Source: an uncultured Lysobacterales bacterium
Lineage (GTDB): Bacteria; Pseudomonadota; Gammaproteobacteria; Xanthomonadales; Xanthomonadaceae
Reading direction: 5' to 3'
Assembly: GCA_946886865.1 (NCBI GenBank)
Contig: CAMPJI010000003.1
Span: 16,499-80,498, forward strand
DNA length: 64,000 nt
Position 1 is the first letter of the stretch, and every line of letters starts with the position of its first letter. A program made the position numbers and the translations under genes. Below are positions 59,387-64,000 of the stretch, piece after piece. The notes below the pieces were generated by a model that saw only the letters and a list, made by a program, of their open reading frames with translations, was not told the DNA's origin and made no database searches.

Positions 59387-60565
59387 TCAGACCACGGCAT
59401 AGTTCAGCAGCGGCTTGACGGTGCCCCATTCCTTGCAGCTGGGGCACTGCCAATGGTGGCTGCGCGCACCGAACCCGCAGCGATTGCACCGGTAGCTCGG
59501 ATTGCGCACCAGCAGCTGGTCCGTGATGTGCTTGAGGTCGTGAAGGGTCGCCAGGGGATCGGCGCCCTCCGCCAGGGTGAGGTCGATCAACGCCGCCTCG
59601 CCCCGCACGGACGGGCGGTCCTTGAGCTGCTGGGCGAGATAGGCACGGGCCGCGGCAACACCCTCCCCCGCTTCGACCATCCGGGTCAGCGCCAGCACGG
59701 GCGCTATACCCCGGTAGTGCTCGCACATCTCCGCGAGGAACGCGCGGGCGCCGGTGACATCGCCGGTCTGCTCGTAACTGGACAGCAGGGACGGAAGGAC
59801 TTCCGGCAGATAGTCGGGGTCATTGCGTGCGACGCGCTCAAAGGCCCGGATGGCCGCCGGATGGTGTTGCGCCTCTACCTCGATGCGGCCTTCGATCATG
59901 CCGGCCCGCACCGAGTTGGCGTCCGCCTCGTACGCACGGGCGACGGCCAACCGAGCCTCGTCGACCTGCCCAGCCGCCCGGTGTCGGTCGGCCAGCTCGC
60001 ATTCGAACTGGGCAATCAGCTTGCCCATCGGCTCACCGGTGGCGGCCTCGAAACGCTGGGCGTTCTCGATGGCCTTGTTCCAGTCGCGCTCGGACTGGTA
60101 GATCCCGATCAGGTGGCGCAACGCCAGAGGCGCACGCATGTCCAACGCCACCAGGTCACTGAAGACGGTTTCAGCGCGATCGAGGAGACCCGACCGCATG
60201 TAGTCCTCGCCGAGTGCCAGCAACGCCTGCACCTTCTGCTGGTCGCTCAGCCCCGGCCGTTGCACCAGCGCCTGATGAAGGCGGATGGCGCGATCGACCT
60301 CGCCCCGGCGCCGGAACAGGTGGCCCAGTGCGACCTGGGTCTCGAACGTGTCCTTGTCGAGTTCGGCGATGTGCAGGAACAGTTCGATCGCTTTGTCAGG
60401 CTGTTCGTTGAGCAGATAGTTGAGGCCGCGGAAATAGGTGGTGGACAACCGGCTGACCTGCGTGTCGCTGTGCCGCTCACCGCCACGGCGGCCGATCACC
60501 CAGCCACTGACGGCCGCGATCGGCAACAGCAGGAAAAACCAGAACCATTCGCTGATGAAGGCCAT
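59387..60565 (-). CDS. lapB: Lipopolysaccharide assembly protein LapB
   Basis: The 392-residue protein has a short N-terminal anchor (FWFFLLLPIAAVSGWVIG), a TPR array (for example EQPDKAIELFLHIAELDKD, AIRLHQALVQRPGLSDQQKVQ) and a C-terminal rubredoxin-like zinc site (CNRCGF and CPSC). LapB balances LPS and phospholipid synthesis by acting with FtsH on LpxC. It follows lapA by four bases. Confidence 0.96.
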   Translation of the reverse strand: MAFISEWFWFFLLLPIAAVSGWVIGRRGGERHSDTQVSRLSTTYFRGLNYLLNEQPDKAIELFLHIAELDKDTFETQVALGHLFRRRGEVDRAIRLHQALVQRPGLSDQQKVQALLALGEDYMRSGLLDRAETVFSDLVALDMRAPLALRHLIGIYQSERDWNKAIENAQRFEAATGEPMGKLIAQFECELADRHRAAGQVDEARLAVARAYEADANSVRAGMIEGRIEVEAQHHPAAIRAFERVARNDPDYLPEVLPSLLSSYEQTGDVTGARAFLAEMCEHYRGIAPVLALTRMVEAGEGVAAARAYLAQQLKDRPSVRGEAALIDLTLAEGADPLATLHDLKHITDQLLVRNPSYRCNRCGFGARSHHWQCPSCKEWGTVKPLLNYAVV

Positions 60566-60569
60566 GGCT

Positions 60570-60857
60570 TCAGCCCTCTGGTGGCCGCGTACGCGACGTC
60601 ACCGCGTTGCCATCGGCCGCCGGCACCTGGCGTTCCAGCCTTGAAAGACGCCGCCGCAGGGGCAGGACCACCGCCGCGCTGACCGCCAATCCGCCTACCA
60701 GCACGCCGATCAGCAACGAGACGAGCACGGCGATGCCCAGCGTGGTCGAGATCACGAGGATTCCGAAATCGATCTGGACCAGGTCGCGGTTCAACGCGCC
60801 CACGATGGCACCTGTCGCAAGACAGGCAAATGCAACCAGGATGCGTATCAGACGCAT
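60570..60857 (-). CDS. lapA: Lipopolysaccharide assembly protein LapA (DUF1049)
   Basis: The 95-residue protein has two membrane segments (LVAFACLATGAIVGALN and ISTTLGIAVLVSLLIGVLVG), the DLVQIDFG link between them, and a charged tail (RRRLSRLERQVP), as in LapA. It sits between ihfB and lapB, the usual order. Confidence 0.93.
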   Translation of the reverse strand: MRLIRILVAFACLATGAIVGALNRDLVQIDFGILVISTTLGIAVLVSLLIGVLVGGLAVSAAVVLPLRRRLSRLERQVPAADGNAVTSRTRPPEG

Positions 60858-60941
60858 GCGCGACGATCTCCTTCTGCCGTGCGGGCCACAGCTTAGCCGA
60901 CGTGTCCGATGCGGGCAGCCCGCGAGCCGGGACCCCGCGTA

Positions 60942-61247
60942 TCAGACCGCATCATCGTCCAAGGGCATGACCGCACTGACGCGCTCGCGCAACTCCTTGC
61001 CCGGCTTGAAGTGCGGCACGTGCTTGCCCTGCAGGGCGACCGACTCGCCCGTCTTGGGGTTGCGGCCCATGCGCGGCGGGCGGTAATGCAGCGAAAAGCT
61101 GCCGAAACCACGGATCTCGATCCGCTGCCCGTCCGACAGCGACGCACCCATCATGTCCAACAGCGCCTTGACCGCCATGTCCACATCGTCGCCCTTCAGG
61201 TGGGGCTGGCGCTGGGACAGGATTTCGATCAGTTCTGACTTGGTCAT
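60942..61247 (-). CDS. ihfB: Integration host factor beta subunit
   Basis: The 101-residue DNA-bending protein has [20 protein letters not shown] and the DNA-clasping arm [24 protein letters not shown]. It pairs with IhfA. ATG at 61247 is the conserved start; the longer frame to 61289 is extra. Confidence 0.97.
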   Translation of the reverse strand: MTKSELIEILSQRQPHLKGDDVDMAVKALLDMMGASLSDGQRIEIRGFGSFSLHYRPPRMGRNPKTGESVALQGKHVPHFKPGKELRERVSAVMPLDDDAV

Positions 61248-61333
61248 GGCGTATGGCGACTCCCCTGCCTGCGGCCTCGGCCACGCCACCAGACAGGCCG
61301 CCGGACTCTTCTTTCACTGGGCCGGACACGGAC

Positions 61334-61384
61334 TGACGCGGATGAACACGGCTGGATGACACCCGTCCGTGCCGATCCGCGTCA
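61334..61384. repeat. Long stem-loop between rpsA and ihfB
   Basis: TGACGCGGAT (61334-61343) pairs with ATCCGCGTCA (61375-61384), and inside it CACGG pairs with CCGTG. It lies in the ihfB leader and may be an attenuator or operator. Confidence 0.5.
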
Positions 61385-61428
61385 AGCCGCGCGCCGGCAA
61401 ATCTGCAACAACTCGATCTGCAACAACC

Positions 61429-61455
61429 GGAGGCGGCCCATTGGGGGCCGCCTCC
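61429..61455 (-). terminator. Terminator-like hairpin after rpsA
   Basis: GGAGGCGGCCC and GGGCCGCCTCC form an eleven-base-pair stem with a five-base loop, just past the rpsA stop. The minus-strand tail GGTTGTTGC is only weakly T-rich. An 11-base direct repeat (ATCTGCAACAA) follows it. Confidence 0.65.
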
Positions 61456-61472
61456 GTACAACGTTGGCCGGA

Positions 61473-63161
61473 TTACTCCGACTTGTTGCCCAGCTGCTCG
61501 CGCAGCAGCGCGCCCAGCTTCGTGGTGCCACTGGCGGCGTCGGCATTGGCGCGGTTGTAGTCGGCCACGGCCTCCTGCATCTCCGCCTCGTCCTTCGCCT
61601 TGATCGACAGCTGCATCGTGCGGCCCTTGCGGTCCATGCCGATGAAGCGTGCCTCGACCTCGTCGCCGACCTTCAGGTACTTGGTGGCGTCGTCCACGCG
61701 CTCCTTGGCGATGTCGCGCGCGGCGACGTAGCCCTCGATGCCGTCGGCCAGCTCGATCGTCGCGCCCTTGGCGTCGACTTCCTTCACCGTGCCGTTGACG
61801 ATCGAACCCTTCGAGTTGGACGCCATGTACTGGCCGAACGGATCCTGCTCCAGCTGCTTGACGCCCAGGCTGATGCGCTCGCGCTCCGGATCGACGGCCA
61901 GCACCACGGCTTCAAGCGTGTCGCCCTTCTTGAAGTTGCGGACGATGTCCTCGCCCGTGGTGTTCCAGCTGATGTCCGACAGGTGGATGAGGCCGTCGAT
62001 GCCGCCGTCCAGGCCGATGAAGATGCCGAAGTCGGTGATCGACTTGATCTGGCCCTCGACCTTGTCGCCCTTCTTGTGCAGCACGGAGAAGGTCTCCCAC
62101 GGATTGGAGGTGACCTGCTTCATGCCCAGCGAGATGCGGCGACGCTCCTCGTCCACGTCCAGCACCATGACCTGCACGTCGTCGCCGACCTGCACGATCT
62201 TGGACGGGTTGACGTTCTTGTTGGTCCAGTCCATCTCGGACACGTGGACCAGGCCTTCCACGCCCGGCTCGATCTCGACGAACGCGCCGTAATCGGTGAC
62301 GTTGGAGACCTTGCCGAACACGCGGGTGTTGGCCGGGTAGCGGCGCGCGATGTTGTCCCACGGATCCTCGCCCAGCTGCTTGAGGCCGAGGCTGACGCGG
62401 TTGCGCTCGCGGTCGTACTTGAGCACGCGGACGTCGAGCTCCTGGCCCACTTCCACGACTTCGGACGGATGGCGCACGCGCTTCCAGGCCATGTCGGTGA
62501 TGTGCAGCAGGCCGTCGATGCCGCCCAGGTCCACGAACGCGCCGTAGTCGGTCAGGTTCTTGACCACGCCCTTCAGCACCGCGCCCTCGACCAGCTTCTC
62601 CATGAGCTGCTCGCGCTCCTCGGAGTGCTCGCTCTCGACCACCGCGCGGCGGGAGACGACGATGTTGTTGCGCTTGCGGTCCAGCTTGATCAGCTTGAAC
62701 TCGAGCTCCTTGCCTTCCAGGTAGGTCGAGTCGCGCACCGGGCGCACGTCGACCAGCGAACCGGGCAGGAAGCCGCGGACGTCCTTGATGTCGACGGTGA
62801 AACCGCCCTTGACCTTGCCGCTGATGCGGCCGGTGATGGTCTCGTTCTTCTCGAGGGCTTCCTCGAGCTCGTCCCACACCATGGCGCGCTTGGCCTTCTC
62901 GCGCGACAGCACGGTCTCGCCGAAGCCGTTCTCGATGGAGTCCAGCGCGACCTTGACCTGGTCGCCCTCGGCCACGTCGATCTCGCCGGCGTCGTTACGG
63001 AACTGTTCGATCGGGACGATGCCCTCGGACTTCAGGCCGGCGTTGATCACCACGACGTCGCCGCGGACTTCCACGACGGTACCGGTGACGATGGCGCCGG
63101 GCTTCAGCTTGGCCAGGTACTGCTGGCTCTGTTCGAACAGTTCGGCAAATGATTCGGTCAT
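61473..63161 (-). CDS. rpsA: 30S ribosomal protein S1
   Basis: The 562-residue protein has six S1 domains, seen as repeated ...[49 protein letters not shown] and [25 protein letters not shown] segments. It binds mRNA on the small subunit. ATG at 63161 is the conserved start ([12 protein letters not shown]). It is in the standard cmk-rpsA-ihfB order. Confidence 0.98.
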   Translation of the reverse strand: MTESFAELFEQSQQYLAKLKPGAIVTGTVVEVRGDVVVINAGLKSEGIVPIEQFRNDAGEIDVAEGDQVKVALDSIENGFGETVLSREKAKRAMVWDELEEALEKNETITGRISGKVKGGFTVDIKDVRGFLPGSLVDVRPVRDSTYLEGKELEFKLIKLDRKRNNIVVSRRAVVESEHSEEREQLMEKLVEGAVLKGVVKNLTDYGAFVDLGGIDGLLHITDMAWKRVRHPSEVVEVGQELDVRVLKYDRERNRVSLGLKQLGEDPWDNIARRYPANTRVFGKVSNVTDYGAFVEIEPGVEGLVHVSEMDWTNKNVNPSKIVQVGDDVQVMVLDVDEERRRISLGMKQVTSNPWETFSVLHKKGDKVEGQIKSITDFGIFIGLDGGIDGLIHLSDISWNTTGEDIVRNFKKGDTLEAVVLAVDPERERISLGVKQLEQDPFGQYMASNSKGSIVNGTVKEVDAKGATIELADGIEGYVAARDIAKERVDDATKYLKVGDEVEARFIGMDRKGRTMQLSIKAKDEAEMQEAVADYNRANADAASGTTKLGALLREQLGNKSE

Positions 63162-63187
63162 TGGAAAAATACTCGGTTGATGACACA

Positions 63188-63207
63188 GACCGGCACCGCG
63201 GCCGGTC
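63188..63207 (-). promoter_or_regulatory. Hairpin in the rpsA leader
   Basis: GACCGGC and GCCGGTC pair around six bases, 26 bases before the rpsA start. S1 mRNA leaders are structured and autoregulated in E. coli; a similar role here is inference. Confidence 0.4.
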
Positions 63208-63303
63208 CACCCGTTGTCGGCCTGCGCGGGATTGCGTATGGCCGTGAGTGTTGTGGTGGATGACCCACCGGGACTTACCGGCGGGGCCTTGCTACTGCAT
63301 CTG

Positions 63304-64000
63304 CTACGGCGATTTGCCCTGCACCGCCCCAAGGACGCGCCGGACCACCTCGTCGATGCCGATGCCGGTGGTATCGATGCAGACCGCGTCGTGCGCAGGC
63401 CTCAGCGGGGCCACCGCGCGATTGGCATCGCGGGCGTCACGGGCCAGGATCTCCCGTAGCAGACCGGCCAATGTAACCGGAACCCCCTTGTCTTTCAACT
63501 GCTTATATCGCCTTTCGGCCCGTTCCTCGGCACTGGCCGTGAGAAAAACCTTGTAGGCCGCGTCCGGGAAGATCACCGTGCCCATGTCCCGTCCGTCGGC
63601 CACCAGCCCGGCGGGCTGCCGGAAGGCGCGCTGGCGGTCCTTGAGGGCCGAGCGCACCTCGGGGATGGCAGCAATGGCCGAGGCAGCGGCGCCCGCGGTT
63701 TCCGTGCGCAGCTCGGCCGTGGCATCGGAGCCGTTGACCAGCACCAGCAATTCATCGCCCTCTTCACGGAAGGTAATGTCGGTGTCGAAGGCGCAGCGCA
63801 CCAGTGACGACGGGTCGGCCAGGTCAATGTCGCCCCAACCGGCGGCCACGCCGATCGCCCGGTACAACGCGCCCGAGTCCAGGTAATGCCAGCCCAGCTG
63901 CCGGGCAACGAGGCGGGAGATGGTGCCCTTGCCGGAGCCCGATGGGCCGTCGATGGTGAGCACGGGGGCGGCCGCGGGGGTGCCGGCGGAGGGGTTCGAG
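63304..64000 (-). CDS. cmk: Cytidylate kinase (start at or beyond right edge)
   Basis: The protein has the P-loop [19 protein letters not shown], then [23 protein letters not shown] and [12 protein letters not shown], all typical of Cmk, which phosphorylates CMP and dCMP. GTG at 63963 could start it, but the frame stays open upstream ([11 protein letters not shown] before the GTG) to the window edge, so the true start is probably outside. Its stop is 142 bases upstream of rpsA. Confidence 0.95.
   Translation of the reverse strand, partial: SNPSAGTPAAAPVLTIDGPSGSGKGTISRLVARQLGWHYLDSGALYRAIGVAAGWGDIDLADPSSLVRCAFDTDITFREEGDELLVLVNGSDATAELRTETAGAAASAIAAIPEVRSALKDRQRAFRQPAGLVADGRDMGTVIFPDAAYKVFLTASAEERAERRYKQLKDKGVPVTLAGLLREILARDARDANRAVAPLRPAHDAVCIDTTGIGIDEVVRRVLGAVQGKSP

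Noticed and set aside
61356..63152. 598-codon + strand frame opposite rpsA
   Set aside because: Shadow of the S1 domains; product is histidine/aspartate/leucine-rich with no recognisable fold, and rpsA is certain.

Overview
The window looks like a piece of a high-GC gammaproteobacterial chromosome of the Xanthomonadaceae/Lysobacteraceae type (Lysobacter- or Luteimonas-like). This is inferred from the copLAB order, the KfrA-like protein, the xanthomonad-style order ndk-rlmN-pilF-rodZ-yfgM-bamB-der, and the many GC-driven shadow reading frames. No rRNA or CRISPR array was seen. Two tRNA genes are present.

Layout. (1) 1-4.2 kb is the edge of a Tn7-like element: the start of a TnsB/TniA-type transposase and a TnsA-like endonuclease, followed by unassigned genes and an XRE regulator facing a divergent gene across a perfect 19-bp operator-like palindrome. 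(2) 4.6-18 kb is a type I secretion locus: HlyB-type ABC exporter, HlyD-type adaptor, a small membrane-anchored protein and a 3002-residue RTX protein, with no TolC. (3) 18-20.7 kb holds a KfrA-like coiled-coil DNA-binding protein and a compact three-gene cluster in which two members resemble Xre/MbcA/ParS antitoxin domains. (4) 20.7-21.4 kb contains a lipid-A-disaccharide-synthase N-terminal-like membrane protein, a second degraded copy of its end, a 12-bp inverted repeat and a dif-like XerCD site. (5) 21.4-25.5 kb is a copper resistance operon (copL, copA, copB, a DUF411/CopG-like protein). (6) 25.5-64 kb is core chromosome: tRNA-Glu and tRNA-Ala; ppsR/ppsA; mscS; orn; tadA-guaA-guaB; folD; moeB-moeA-mobA-der-bamB-yfgM; rodZ-pilF-rlmN-ndk; a PsrA-like regulator with a beta-oxidation pair; galU, a WbpM-like dehydratase and a WecA-like transferase; lapB-lapA-ihfB-rpsA-cmk.

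The most striking large-scale signal is at about 21.4 kb. A 28-bp dif-like site sits exactly where FtsK-orienting (KOPS-type GGGNAGGG) octamers switch strand: five on the + strand at 18.0-20.7 kb, then thirteen on the - strand between 21.4 and 59.7 kb, with no exception found by eye. Most genes to the left run + and most to the right run -, so replication appears to end here. The window therefore probably spans the chromosome terminus, with horizontally acquired modules (Tn7-like edge, RTX exporter, KfrA/antitoxin cluster, copper operon) packed around dif.

Functionally, the right half combines envelope biogenesis (BamB, RodZ, LapA/LapB, PilF, GalU, O-antigen-type enzymes), nucleotide metabolism (GuaA, GuaB, Cmk, Ndk, Orn, FolD) and translation (RpsA, Der, RlmN, TadA), mostly in tightly overlapping minus-strand operons. 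All starts, operons and functions are from reading the sequence only; no database search was run.
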